The notes below the pieces were generated by a model, which worked only from the letters and a program-made list of their open reading frames with translations, had not been told where the DNA came from and made no database searches. DNA of 51,507 bases from an uncultured Ruminococcus sp. (GTDB lineage: Bacteria; Bacillota; Clostridia; Oscillospirales; Acutalibacteraceae). Of the stretch, positions 1-7,990 are shown one piece after another (within the stretch, counting starts at the first letter, position 1; every line of letters starts with the position of its first letter). The position numbers and the translations under genes are program-made. Location: NCBI GenBank assembly GCA_902786345.1, contig CADACB010000022.1:1-51507 (forward strand), given 5' to 3'.

Positions 1-30
1 CCTTGTGAACTAAAAACAGGATATCTCTAT

Positions 31-60
31 CACACTCGGCTTATTTGTCGGGTGTTTTTC
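31..60 (+). terminator. Rho-independent terminator of an off-window gene
   Basis: A 7-bp stem, ACACTCG (32-38) with CGGGTGT (49-55, one G-T pair), is followed by TTTTTC. It points along the plus strand, so it would end transcription of a gene lying to the left of the window. The rest of the first 120 bases shows nothing else. Confidence 0.5.
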
Positions 61-119
61 TTTTGAATCCGATATTTTTTCGATATATGCGGTGTTGCCC
101 TAACTTACTCTAAATTAGC

Positions 120-151
120 AAAGACCGCTTACAAAAGTGTAGGCGGTCTTT
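120..151 (-). terminator. Hairpin terminator after the small ORF
   Basis: Perfect 9-bp arms AAAGACCGC (120-128) and GCGGTCTTT (143-151) lie just past the stop codon of the minus-strand small gene. The T-tract on the minus side is short and interrupted, so termination is likely but perhaps leaky. Confidence 0.45.
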
Positions 152-159
152 ATTCGTGT

Positions 160-339
160 TCAGATATATTTGATTTTGAACTTTCTTTTCTTGGCTGAAA
201 GCACCTTGCAAAGAATATCATCTGCTGCGTCCGTGTATCTGCCTTGTGCTATCAGGCTGTTCTTCAAACGGATAAGTGATTGCAGCACTTCGCTGTATTC
301 GTCCTTGGAAAGGTATAAATGATATTTTTGTTCTTTCAA
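160..339 (-). CDS. Small hypothetical protein, mobile-element type
   Basis: A 59-residue, Lys-rich soluble protein beginning MKEQKYHLYLSKDEYSE and ending in a basic tail (KKRKFKIKYI). I start it at TTG (339-337) because a perfect AGGAGG (353-348) lies 8 nt upstream; the in-frame GTG at 348 overlaps that ribosome site and cannot be the start. There are no membrane segments or recognisable catalytic motifs. Proteins with this kind of N-terminus are, as I remember, common accessory ORFs in integrative elements of gut Firmicutes, but I cannot name a function. Its position at the window edge, with the ATTAGCA cluster upstream and a serine recombinase at the far edge, fits a mobile-element origin (inference). 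Confidence 0.6.
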   Translation of the reverse strand: MKEQKYHLYLSKDEYSEVLQSLIRLKNSLIAQGRYTDAADDILCKVLSAKKRKFKIKYI

Positions 340-455
340 AACAACCACCTCCTGTTACCGCAATTATATAATAAGAAATGGCATAGAAGTAGTGTGCGAT
401 TGTCGCTTGACCACCCCTAAATGAACGAATTAACAGGGTAACGAACGCCTTATTC

Positions 456-615
456 ATTAGCAGGAATTTTGCTCGAATTTTTCTGCCATTAGCAGAGAGG
501 GCATTTTCATTAGCAAAATAGCGAAAATCCTGCTAATTTTTATTAGCAAGTCGTTCACCTGAAAGGCGGACGACATTCGTCCTAATTTCCATTAGCTGAC
601 GGAGATTTTGCTAAT
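456..615. repeat. Cluster of ATTAGCA sites
   Basis: Within 160 bp of otherwise gene-free DNA (the 340-660 gap) ATTAGCA occurs at 456, 488, 509 and 542, its complement TGCTAAT at 531 and 609, and a variant ATTAGCT at 591. A further copy is at 114. Several spacings (32, 21, 22, 11) are close to whole helical turns, as in arrays bound by one protein face. The role is unknown. Confidence 0.55.
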
Positions 616-660
616 GAAAATCTGTGAATTTTACGATTTTTCACTTTTTCCGTAAAAATG

Positions 661-702
661 AAAAAACGCCGGAAACCCTTGATTTTACTGGGTTTTCCGG
701 CG
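661..702 (-). terminator. Terminator of tRNA-Arg
   Basis: On the minus strand a 12-bp stem (CGCCGGAAAACCC against GGGTTTCCGGCG, one bulge) is followed by TTTTTT. It starts about 10 bases after the tRNA 3' end and is a strong intrinsic terminator. Confidence 0.8.
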
Positions 703-709
703 GAGTTTT

Positions 710-786
710 TGGCGTTCCCGAGGTGATTCGAACACCCGACCTACCGCTTAGGAGGCGGTCGCTCTATCCAGCTGAGCTACGGAAAC
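710..786 (-). tRNA. tRNA-Arg (anticodon CCU)
   Basis: Full cloverleaf: acceptor GTTTCCG pairs with CGGGAAC, the D arm contains TAGCTCAGCTGG, the anticodon stem is ACCGC/GCGGT with loop CTCCTAA (anticodon CCT, reading AGG), and the T arm contains GTTCGAATC. The CCA end is encoded. It has its own promoter and a terminator. Minor-Arg tRNA genes of this kind are frequent integration targets. Confidence 0.95.
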
Positions 787-804
787 ATCTTTAAAATCTA
801 TTCA

Positions 805-833
805 ATTTTAGTCTTAAACTTACTCAATGTCAA
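805..833 (-). promoter_or_regulatory. Sigma-A promoter of tRNA-Arg
   Basis: Minus strand TTGACA (833-828), 17-nt spacer, TAAAAT (810-805), about 19 bases before the tRNA 5' end. It has the same hexamers and spacing as the promoter of the adjacent half-tRNA. Confidence 0.8.
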
Positions 834-869
834 TCGCCTTTGCCCGAAAGGCGGTCGTTATAACATATT

Positions 870-909
870 CTTAGGAGGCGAACGCTCTATCCAGCTGAGC
901 TACGAAGAC
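870..909 (-). pseudogene. 5' half of a second tRNA-Arg
   Basis: Forty bases match the 5' half of tRNA-Arg: a different acceptor strand (GTCTTCG), then TAGCTCAGCTGGATAGAGCG identical to the intact gene, then the anticodon loop CTCCTAAG. The sequence then diverges (AATATGTTATAACG) with no 3' anticodon strand, T arm or acceptor strand, so no cloverleaf can form. It keeps a consensus promoter. It is a relic of a tandem paralogue or an integration scar. Confidence 0.75.
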
Positions 910-939
910 ACAACACTGTAAACCAAATATTACCTTAAT

Positions 940-968
940 ATTTTACAATGTTATAAACAGATTGTCAA
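940..968 (-). promoter_or_regulatory. Promoter of the half-tRNA
   Basis: Minus strand TTGACA (968-963), 17-nt spacer, TAAAAT (945-940); predicted start about 25 bases before the half-tRNA. Transcripts from here could run through into the intact tRNA-Arg. Confidence 0.75.
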
Positions 969-993
969 GACTTTTATCTTCCAACTTGCGTTC

Positions 994-1069
994 GGCGGCA
1001 AGTTACTGCACCCGTGTTCGCGATCGCGTTCGCTTACGCTCACTCTGCTTATCCAAACCAACATACGCC
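994..1069 (-). repeat. Dispersed repeat family 1, copy A
   Basis: Read on the minus strand this contains CAGAGTGAGCGTAAGCGAA, then CGCGAACACGGGTGC, and ends CTTGCCGCC. The same string recurs, diverged, at 20912-21013 and 23803-23878. It sits about 26 bases upstream of the half-tRNA promoter and points the same way. The remainder of the gap up to 1261 holds no gene that I can support. Confidence 0.75.
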
Positions 1070-1261
1070 TACCGTGGCAGAGGATTGTAAAAGCTTTTGG
1101 TCTTTTTATCAAGTGATTATTCATACTTTCTGGGGCATTCAGTATTATTTCCGCATTTCATATCATTATGAATTAAATTTATTCTGTATTAAAAACTGAC
1201 ACAAAAATCAAATCACCTTATTGTAATATGAAAGCAAAAATAATAAACGGGGGATAAATAT

Positions 1262-2167
1262 ATGCTTCAACAAAATATATCCGGACTTAAGGCAGACAGA
1301 AAGACAAGAGAAATACTGATAGGAAAACTTCTTATTGATTACGGCTTTCTTACACGTGATACAATAGGGGAAAGCAGATGTACACGTCCTATAGATCTGT
1401 TGTGTATCGGAAATCGAAAAAAACAGGTTTTATTTACGGCTGCTTATCACGGTATGGAATGGATAACCACGCTGCTTTTGCTGAAATTTACTGATGAGCT
1501 ATGTTTTTCTGTTATGACAGGCAAGAGTATGTGCGGAATAAGGGTTGGTTCATTTCTTAATCAAAGAGGACTGGCAATCGTACCTTGCATAAATCCGGAC
1601 GGAGTAGAAATACAAATAAACGGTGCAGCCAGCGCCGGAGAATATTATGATACTGTTATGAAGGCGAGTGGAGGAAATACTTCACGTTGGCAGTCGAATG
1701 CAGCAGGGGTTGATATTAACCATAATTTTTCCGCTAACTGGGATGCACTTAAAAAGCTTGAAATAGAAAACGGAATAAATGCACCATCGCCTACGCGATA
1801 TGGTGGAGAATTTCCGGAAAGTGAGCCTGAAAGCCGATCAATTGCATCTTATTGCAGAACAGGAAATATTGAACATGCACTTGCATTCCATAGTCAGGGA
1901 GAAGAAATATACTGGGATTTTGGAAATTATCACGATACGGAAGCGTTGAAAATGGCAAAAATAATGGCGCATTCAAGCGGATATAAAATTGCACAGCCGG
2001 AAGGGCTTGCGTGCGGAGGCGGTTTCAAAGACTGGTTTGTAGAAAAATTCAGGCGTCCTGCATTTACGGTAGAGGTAGGATTGGGAAAGAATCCTCTTCC
2101 TTCATCAGACCTTGATTCAATATATAATAAAATACGAGAAATGCTCACGCTTGCTGTTGTTCTTTGA
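1262..2167 (+). CDS. M14-family zinc carboxypeptidase
   Basis: A 301-residue peptidase M14 domain alone. Visible zinc and catalytic residues: H63 and E66 in AAYHGMEW, H210 in ALAFHSQGE, and the catalytic Glu E271 in FTVEVG; the substrate-site string CINPDG (109-114) is also present. No signal peptide, membrane segment or LysM domain is seen, so the protein is probably cytoplasmic. The short single-domain form resembles gamma-D-glutamyl-meso-diaminopimelate peptidases, some of which work in the forespore or in muropeptide recycling (family knowledge); the substrate here is inferred. ATG follows GGGGG with a spacing of about 9. It is monocistronic, with a weak hairpin (2374-2400) well downstream. 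Confidence 0.8.
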   Translation: MLQQNISGLKADRKTREILIGKLLIDYGFLTRDTIGESRCTRPIDLLCIGNRKKQVLFTAAYHGMEWITTLLLLKFTDELCFSVMTGKSMCGIRVGSFLNQRGLAIVPCINPDGVEIQINGAASAGEYYDTVMKASGGNTSRWQSNAAGVDINHNFSANWDALKKLEIENGINAPSPTRYGGEFPESEPESRSIASYCRTGNIEHALAFHSQGEEIYWDFGNYHDTEALKMAKIMAHSSGYKIAQPEGLACGGGFKDWFVEKFRRPAFTVEVGLGKNPLPSSDLDSIYNKIREMLTLAVVL

Positions 2168-2551
2168 ATCAAAATACAAAGTGAAAAATAAAATTACGGC
2201 TTATTTATGAAGACATATCTGCCACCGGACATTAATCGTGAAATCATACACGAGAGTGACCGTAAAGGACATACTTATAAGAGCAGATAACGCTAATTAT
2301 TAGTCTTATGTAAGATTTGATGATAAGCGTATTGTGAGGTATGATAATAAGTAGGAAGTTTGATGCGTTTGTGCCGGAAAGTCACTGATAAAGCTTTTTC
2401 CGGAGTCTTGATTAAAATGAAATTATGTGGTATAATAACTAAATATAATATCAGAATATTTTTTTGAATTACAGGAGATTACAAAACAAATGTCTGATGC
2501 AGGTTGATATTTATGCTTGCTTATTGTCAATTTGCAGATTGGAGTAAATAA
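2168..2551. other. Intergenic region before lon
   Basis: Contains a 27-codon ATG frame at 2207-2290 with no ribosome site (not called), a CCGGAAA/TTTCCGG hairpin near 2374-2400 that may end M14 transcription, and the lon promoter. Nothing else is recognised. Confidence 0.5.
2408..2436 (+). promoter_or_regulatory. Sigma-A promoter of lon
   Basis: TTGATT, 17-nt spacer, TATAAT, with TATGTGG directly before the -10 (extended -10/-16 type). It leaves an untranslated leader of about 110 nt. No CtsR- or HrcA-type operator was recognised around it. Confidence 0.7.
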
Positions 2552-4909
2552 ATGGATAATGAAAATATGGAAATTACAATCGATGAGGAAAGTGTTGATA
2601 CTCAGACAGTTCCTGTGCTCCCTTTGAGAGGACTGGTTATTTTTCCCGGCTCGGTATTGCATTTTGATGTGGCAAGAAAAAAATCCGTAGCTGCTATTCA
2701 GTCGGCTATGGAAAGCTATAATCAGAATATTTTTATCACTACACAAGTGGATTCGTCAGAAAGTGATGCTGATACAGATAAGTTCTATAAAGTGGGAGTT
2801 TTTGCAAAAATCCTTCAGACAGCAAAAATATCTGACAGCGTTATCCGTGTTATCATCAGAGGAGCATACAGGGCTGAGGCACAAAGCTTTACGGATGGAA
2901 AAATATATGCTACAGCTAAGATTACCAAGAGTAACATTATACCGGCTCAGAAAAGTGCTGAAACAGACGCAAGAATGAATGTTGTTAAGGATATGTTCAA
3001 TGAAATCGCAATCATCAATGCACATATACCTCAGGATATTTATCTTACTGTTTATGAGATGAATGAGCCGGGGAAGCTTGCTGATTATCTTGCTGATAAT
3101 ATTGTAAGGGATTATCATAAAAAACAAATTATACTTGAAGCTTTTGATGAGACAGACCGTCTTGATAAGATTATAAAAATGCTCAGCTATGAAAGTGAAA
3201 TACTGATGATCGAGGAAAAAATCTCTGAAAAAACAAAGCTGGGTATGGACGAAAACCAAAAGGAATATTATCTCAGGGAACGGATAAAGGCTATTAAGGA
3301 AGAACTTGGAGATATGGAAGATACCGAAGCTGAAGGCTTTGATTACAGAAACAAGATTCTTGACCTTAAAACAACTGACGAAAATAAAGAAAAGCTTCTT
3401 AAAGAAGTCCAGAAGCTTGAAAAAATGATGTCAGGCTCAGCAGAAGCTAATGTTGTAAGAAATTATCTTGATACCTGTATTGAACTGCCTTGGGGTATCT
3501 ATACAAAGGATAAAACAGATATAAAGAAAATTTCCGTTCATCTTGATAAAAACCATTATGGTTTGAAAAAGGTAAAGGAAAATGTAATAGAAGCGCTTGC
3601 CGTAAGGAAGCTTAATCCTGAGATTAACGGACAGATAATTTGTCTTGCAGGACCGCCCGGAGTAGGCAAAACCTCAATTGCAAGATCTATCGCTGAGGCA
3701 ACAGGAAAAAAATATCAGAGAATTGCACTTGGCGGCATTCACGATGAAGCTGAAATAAGAGGACACAGACGAACATATATCGGAGCAATGATGGGCAGAA
3801 TAATGAATGCCATAAAGCAGGCAGGTTCTGCAAATCCGCTGATACTTCTTGACGAGGTTGATAAGCTCGGAAATGATTTTCACGGTGATCCTACTTCTGC
3901 ATTGCTTGAGGTTCTTGACGGCGAACAGAATTCAACATTTTACGATCATTATATTGATCTTCCGTTCGACCTGAGCAAGGTAATGTTCATAACAACTGCA
4001 AATGATCACACGTCAATCCCCGCACCGCTGCTTGACAGAATGGATATTATACACCTTGACAGTTATACAAGAGAAGAAAAGTTCAATATTGCAAAGCTCC
4101 ATCTTGTTACAAAGCAGCTTAAGCGTCACGGTCTTAACGGCAGACAGTTAAAGATTTCAGATGATGTCTTATATGATATAATTGACAGCTATACACGAGA
4201 AGCAGGAGTCCGTTCTCTTGAAAGGACTGTTTCACGCATTATGAATAAGGCGGCAGTCAGGATCGTTTCCGGCGATGTAAAATCCGTTAAAATAACAACA
4301 GATAATATTGAAGAATATCTTGGTTCACGAAAATTCAAAAACGATGATATGAATAAATCGGATGAAGTAGGTCTTGCAACAGGTCTGGCGTGGACGTCTG
4401 TTGGTGGAGAAACACTACCCATTGAGGTAGCTGTAATGACCGGCAGCGGAAAGATAAAGCTTACAGGTTCGCTTGGTGATGTAATGAAGGAATCGGCTCA
4501 GGCAGCATATACCTGTGTCAGAACAATGGCGGATAAGCTGAATATTGATTCTGAGTTTTATAAAACAAAGGATATACATATTCACGTTCCCGAGGGAGCA
4601 GTACCCAAGGACGGTCCTTCGGCAGGCATCACAATGGCCACGGCAATAACCTCTGCACTTACAGGCAAACCTGTAAAACGTGATGTTGCGATGACAGGTG
4701 AGATAACAATAAGGGGTAGGGTGCTTCCGATAGGGGGACTAAAAGAAAAAACGATGGCTGCTTATCGTCTTGGCATAAAAACCATAATTATACCTGAGAA
4801 TAACAGATCTGATCTTGATGAAGTTGACGATGTAGTTAAAAAGTCAGTTAATTTTGTTCTTGCTGACGATATAAATACCGTACTTAAAACTGCACTGATT
4901 TCGGAATGA
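2552..4909 (+). CDS. lon: ATP-dependent protease La (Lon)
   Basis: At 785 residues this is the usual LonA length. In order: N-terminal LAN substrate-binding domain (about 20-215), a helical linker, AAA+ ATPase with Walker A GPPGVGKT (367-374) and Walker B ILLDEVDK, then the C-terminal peptidase with catalytic Ser690 in PKDGPSAG and Lys731 in GGLKEK. The cytosolic hexamer degrades misfolded and regulatory proteins. ATG follows GGAG. It precedes ysxC by 20 bp, a conserved bacterial pair. All key residues are present. Confidence 0.97.
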   Translation: MDNENMEITIDEESVDTQTVPVLPLRGLVIFPGSVLHFDVARKKSVAAIQSAMESYNQNIFITTQVDSSESDADTDKFYKVGVFAKILQTAKISDSVIRVIIRGAYRAEAQSFTDGKIYATAKITKSNIIPAQKSAETDARMNVVKDMFNEIAIINAHIPQDIYLTVYEMNEPGKLADYLADNIVRDYHKKQIILEAFDETDRLDKIIKMLSYESEILMIEEKISEKTKLGMDENQKEYYLRERIKAIKEELGDMEDTEAEGFDYRNKILDLKTTDENKEKLLKEVQKLEKMMSGSAEANVVRNYLDTCIELPWGIYTKDKTDIKKISVHLDKNHYGLKKVKENVIEALAVRKLNPEINGQIICLAGPPGVGKTSIARSIAEATGKKYQRIALGGIHDEAEIRGHRRTYIGAMMGRIMNAIKQAGSANPLILLDEVDKLGNDFHGDPTSALLEVLDGEQNSTFYDHYIDLPFDLSKVMFITTANDHTSIPAPLLDRMDIIHLDSYTREEKFNIAKLHLVTKQLKRHGLNGRQLKISDDVLYDIIDSYTREAGVRSLERTVSRIMNKAAVRIVSGDVKSVKITTDNIEEYLGSRKFKNDDMNKSDEVGLATGLAWTSVGGETLPIEVAVMTGSGKIKLTGSLGDVMKESAQAAYTCVRTMADKLNIDSEFYKTKDIHIHVPEGAVPKDGPSAGITMATAITSALTGKPVKRDVAMTGEITIRGRVLPIGGLKEKTMAAYRLGIKTIIIPENNRSDLDEVDDVVKKSVNFVLADDINTVLKTALISE

Positions 4910-4929
4910 ACAGATGAAATGAGGTTAAT

Positions 4930-5529
4930 ATGAACTTTCAGACAGCTGAATTCAAAGCATCATATGGAAGATCTGATCAGATACCGGAGTCTGATCTTCC
5001 TGAAATAATCTTTTCCGGTAAGTCAAATGTAGGAAAATCATCCTTGATTAATAAGCTTTTAAACAGAAAGTCAATTGCAAAGGTAAGTGCAAAACCGGGC
5101 AAGACGGCAACAATAAATTTTTTTGACCTGAAAAATGCGTATTTTGTCGATCTGCCGGGATATGGATATGCAAAGGTGTCTCAGTCTGAGAAGAGAAGAT
5201 GGGCAGATCTAGTTGAGGGCTATCTTTCACAGGAACGTAATGTTGCACTTGTTGTACAGATATGTGATATGCGTCATAGCCCTACGGCAGATGATATGAC
5301 AATGATAGACTATCTTTATCATAACAATTATAATTTTATTGTTGCACTGACCAAAAAGGATAAGCTTAAAAAAACTCAGCTTATGAAGCGTCTTGAGGAA
5401 TTAAAGGATGAATTTGCAGATTATCCGGACATCACTCTTTGTCCGTGTTCTTCAGAAAACGGAGACGGAATTGATGAGATAAGAACACTTATTGAGCAAA
5501 GTGTTGAAGATACAGATACAGAAAGCTGA
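4930..5529 (+). CDS. ysxC: Ribosome-biogenesis GTPase YsxC/EngB
   Basis: 199 residues with all GTPase motifs: G1 GKSNVGKS (30-37), G2 Thr in KPGKTATINFF, G3 DLPGYGYA, G4 LTKKDK, G5 CSSENGDG. Circularly conventional EngB/YihA family; the protein helps mature the 50S subunit (family knowledge). GAGGTT lies 7 nt before ATG. It is co-transcribed with lon and followed by a shared hairpin terminator. Confidence 0.96.
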   Translation: MNFQTAEFKASYGRSDQIPESDLPEIIFSGKSNVGKSSLINKLLNRKSIAKVSAKPGKTATINFFDLKNAYFVDLPGYGYAKVSQSEKRRWADLVEGYLSQERNVALVVQICDMRHSPTADDMTMIDYLYHNNYNFIVALTKKDKLKKTQLMKRLEELKDEFADYPDITLCPCSSENGDGIDEIRTLIEQSVEDTDTES

Positions 5530-5578
5530 TGTATGATCTGATAAATCAGAATAAAACATAATAAATATCAGTCAAATC

Positions 5579-5613
5579 AAACCGGTGAGTTCAGTTTAAG
5601 CTCATCGGTTTTT
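5579..5613 (+). terminator. Terminator between ysxC and the M23 gene
   Basis: Stem AAACCGGTGAG/CTCATCGGTTT (one G-T pair) followed by TTT on the plus strand; A-rich on the other side, so it may serve both convergent genes. Confidence 0.7.
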
Positions 5614-5638
5614 AAGTGTCTTAATATATGTGAATTAC

Positions 5639-6616
5639 TCATTGAGCCTTCTGTTTCGGTGAGAAGAATTCCTTTGTTTCATTGTTTCTAACAACTGAGG
5701 CTTTATGCTTCTCAAGCAGAAGTGTTACTGAGTATAGATCTATCCATATTTCATTGTCACATTCCTTCTGACTTTCGTCAAATATAAGCTCCATACCGAA
5801 ATGAAGATGAGGTGTTTCGATATTGTTAACATTTTCCTTGGTACTATAGCCGGTTCTTCCGGCGTAACCGATAACATCACCTGCACAGACCTTCATACCT
5901 TCTGTAAGGTTACAATGAAACGGTCGGTTCTGCCTTAAATGTGCATAGTAATAATATCGTTTTTTATCCATACTTCTTATACCTATTCTCCAGCCGCCGT
6001 ACTGATTCCACCCGGCAGCTTCTACAATACCGTCTTCAACGGCAATTACAGGTGTTCCTGTTGCACAAATCATATCGTGGCCCAGATGTTCTCTTTTATA
6101 TCCGTATGTTCTGACTGCACCGAAATCATCATAATGAGAATAGGCAAAGCTTTTTGCAAGAGGTGAATATACCTTTAGTCCGTAGCACTCATTTTTGACA
6201 ATATTTCCGTCATCATCATATGAATATTCAGTATAGCTTCCAACAAATCCGTCAAGAACTGCACCATAAACCTGACGGTAATATTTATAGTATTTCATCT
6301 GACTTGTTATCTCATCAATACTCCTTCCTGATCTTAATGCTTCGGCGGCATTATCCATATCCTGAGGATCATATTTTTCAAAATCACCTGCATATTTTGC
6401 ACCGAGATATGCCAGCAGTTCAATCCAGTTTATCTTCACTTCTTCATTCTGTGATTTTATATCAATATCAAGAGCTTTTTCAAGTGCAGGATAAGTAACA
6501 TTAAATTCGGCATATTTAATAAAATCATTTTCGGCTCTTTTTGCTCCCGTCATCGTAAAACATACTACAGTAAATACAAAAACTGCTGATACAATAAAGG
6601 TAATTATACGTTTCAT
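5639..6616 (-). CDS. Membrane-anchored M23 peptidase
   Basis: 325 residues. An N-terminal hydrophobic helix (about 4-23) serves as signal anchor; the C-terminal half is a LytM/M23 fold with zinc motif HLGHD (177-181) and HLHF in ETPHLHFG. Such enzymes cut peptide cross-links of peptidoglycan, and relatives such as SpoIIQ act in sporulation; the order of zinc residues here suggests an active enzyme. The central region (40-165) is not assigned. I chose ATG at 6616 because AAGGG sits 8 nt before it; GTG 6625 and ATG 6622 overlap or crowd that site. It lies downstream of the vanY terminator, and I saw no clear promoter. Confidence 0.8.
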   Translation of the reverse strand: MKRIITFIVSAVFVFTVVCFTMTGAKRAENDFIKYAEFNVTYPALEKALDIDIKSQNEEVKINWIELLAYLGAKYAGDFEKYDPQDMDNAAEALRSGRSIDEITSQMKYYKYYRQVYGAVLDGFVGSYTEYSYDDDGNIVKNECYGLKVYSPLAKSFAYSHYDDFGAVRTYGYKREHLGHDMICATGTPVIAVEDGIVEAAGWNQYGGWRIGIRSMDKKRYYYYAHLRQNRPFHCNLTEGMKVCAGDVIGYAGRTGYSTKENVNNIETPHLHFGMELIFDESQKECDNEIWIDLYSVTLLLEKHKASVVRNNETKEFFSPKQKAQ

Positions 6617-6649
6617 AGCCATCACCCTTATATAAATATGTATTATCTA

Positions 6650-6683
6650 AAAAAAAAATACTCACTGCCGGCTGACAGTGAGT
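6650..6683 (-). terminator. Terminator of the vanY-like gene
   Basis: Minus strand ACTCACTG (6683-6676) pairs with CAGTGAGT (6667-6660), followed by a run of nine T. Very strong intrinsic terminator. Confidence 0.9.
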
Positions 6684-6688
6684 GTTTC

Positions 6689-7909
6689 TTATTCATCATA
6701 TTTTGATGTGATACCAAGATATTCTTCTACAGTTAATCCGCTTTTAGCAATTTCCTGTGCCTTCTCAGTTCCAAGGAAACGTATGTGCCAGGATTCATAT
6801 GCATAGCCGGTTATATCCTCTTTGCCTTCGGGATAGCGTAAAATAAAACCGTATCTGTTACAGTTTTCGGCAAGCCATTTTGCTTCTGGGGTATCTGTGA
6901 ATGCATATGAGGTAGAGTTTATGTCGAAGGCAAGTCCGGTCTGATGTTCAGAGTGTCCCGGTCTTGCAGAAACCCTGTCTGCCTGTTCCTTACCTCTGTC
7001 GTTACAGAAATAATTATAAGTAAAGCTTTGAGTATTATAACTTCTGAAGCCTGAAATAATATAAAGACTTAAACCGTCAGCCGCAGCGTCGTTCTGCATC
7101 TGATAGAATGCCTCAAGTGCCTGTGGGTCTTCACCGCTGCCAAAGTCCCTTGGAAGGGAATAGGTCTTATTTACTATTATCATACCGTCAATGTATGTTA
7201 CACCGTCTTTGATTTCAATTTTTTTAACAGCTGTTTTAAACGGTTCACTCCAATCGGAAAATATCTTTTTGCCGTTATTTTTGATAAAGGTGCGTATCCT
7301 GAAATAATATATACTGTTCTGAGGAAGATCCTTTAGTTCAAGAGATGTGTTATTGCTTCCTTTTTCTACAGACACCGCATCACTGAGGTCTTTATTGACC
7401 GAATATTCAATTTCATAACCGTCAGCTTTTTTCTGTTCTTCCCATCTGACTGTTATTTCATTTACCTTAGAGCTGTATGAAGTAAATTCCGTATTCTGAG
7501 GATAAATGCTGTATTCAAGCTTCTGAGTACCTTCATAGTCACCTGTCATACTGATCGTAAGCTTGTAATTTCCAATCTCAGCTGATGAGTTTTCGGCGGA
7601 AATTATGTAGTCCTGCTTTTCGGTAAGCTTTTTGTTTTTATAGCTTATTGTAACGTCAGGCACTTCCTTTACACCGTCATACATAAAACTTTCTGCATTT
7701 ATTTTGCAATCAAATATACTTATTTTTTCTTTTTCAGAAACTTCATTTTTTTCAGCTTTTACATTGTGCTTTACAGCTTTTGTCTGTAAATCTAAATTAT
7801 CAGATGAACCGGTATTCATCACAAAGCTGTCAGCTTCCTTTACAGTATTGCAGGAGCACAAACAGCACAAAGCCGCAGCCGCTGTCAATACACTGATAAT
7901 CCTTTTCAT
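6689..7909 (-). CDS. Lipoprotein D-Ala-D-Ala carboxypeptidase, FN3-VanY
   Basis: 406 residues from ATG 7909, which has GGAGG 5 nt upstream; the longer frame to 7981 lacks a ribosome site. A lipoprotein signal (lipobox LCSC, Cys20) is followed by a beta-rich Ig-like segment (about 60-130; VTISYKNKK...), a fibronectin type III-like domain (about 135-225; ITVRWEEQKKADGYEIEY), and a C-terminal VanY/peptidase M15B domain with the zinc and catalytic strings PGHSEHQTGLAFDIN and YESWH. VanY removes the terminal D-Ala of peptidoglycan stems. The protein should sit on the outer membrane face with the two beta domains as spacer or wall contacts. It has its own sigma-A promoter. Confidence 0.85.
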   Translation of the reverse strand: MKRIISVLTAAAALCCLCSCNTVKEADSFVMNTGSSDNLDLQTKAVKHNVKAEKNEVSEKEKISIFDCKINAESFMYDGVKEVPDVTISYKNKKLTEKQDYIISAENSSAEIGNYKLTISMTGDYEGTQKLEYSIYPQNTEFTSYSSKVNEITVRWEEQKKADGYEIEYSVNKDLSDAVSVEKGSNNTSLELKDLPQNSIYYFRIRTFIKNNGKKIFSDWSEPFKTAVKKIEIKDGVTYIDGMIIVNKTYSLPRDFGSGEDPQALEAFYQMQNDAAADGLSLYIISGFRSYNTQSFTYNYFCNDRGKEQADRVSARPGHSEHQTGLAFDINSTSYAFTDTPEAKWLAENCNRYGFILRYPEGKEDITGYAYESWHIRFLGTEKAQEIAKSGLTVEEYLGITSKYDE

Positions 7910-7952
7910 TTTAACCTCCGTAAAATAACATAGCGTTAATGTTCCATAGCAT

Positions 7953-7981
7953 ATTTTATACTTGCAGTTTCTAGAAGTCAA
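7953..7981 (-). promoter_or_regulatory. Promoter of the vanY-like gene
   Basis: Minus strand TTGACT (7981-7976), 17-nt spacer, TAAAAT (7958-7953), between the DUF4363 stop and vanY. Confidence 0.65.
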
Positions 7982-7990
7982 TGATTAATT

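Noticed and set aside
456-615. CRISPR array in the ATTAGCA cluster
   Set aside because: Repeats are 7 bp, in both orientations and irregularly spaced, and no cas genes are present.
1014-1199. Plus-strand 61-codon frame upstream of the M14 gene
   Set aside because: It lies in repeat copy A and AT-rich leader, with no ribosome site and no protein-like pattern.
2207-2290. 27-codon ATG frame MKTYLPPDINREIIHE...
   Set aside because: No ribosome site and no recognised relative; it could be a relic but cannot be supported.
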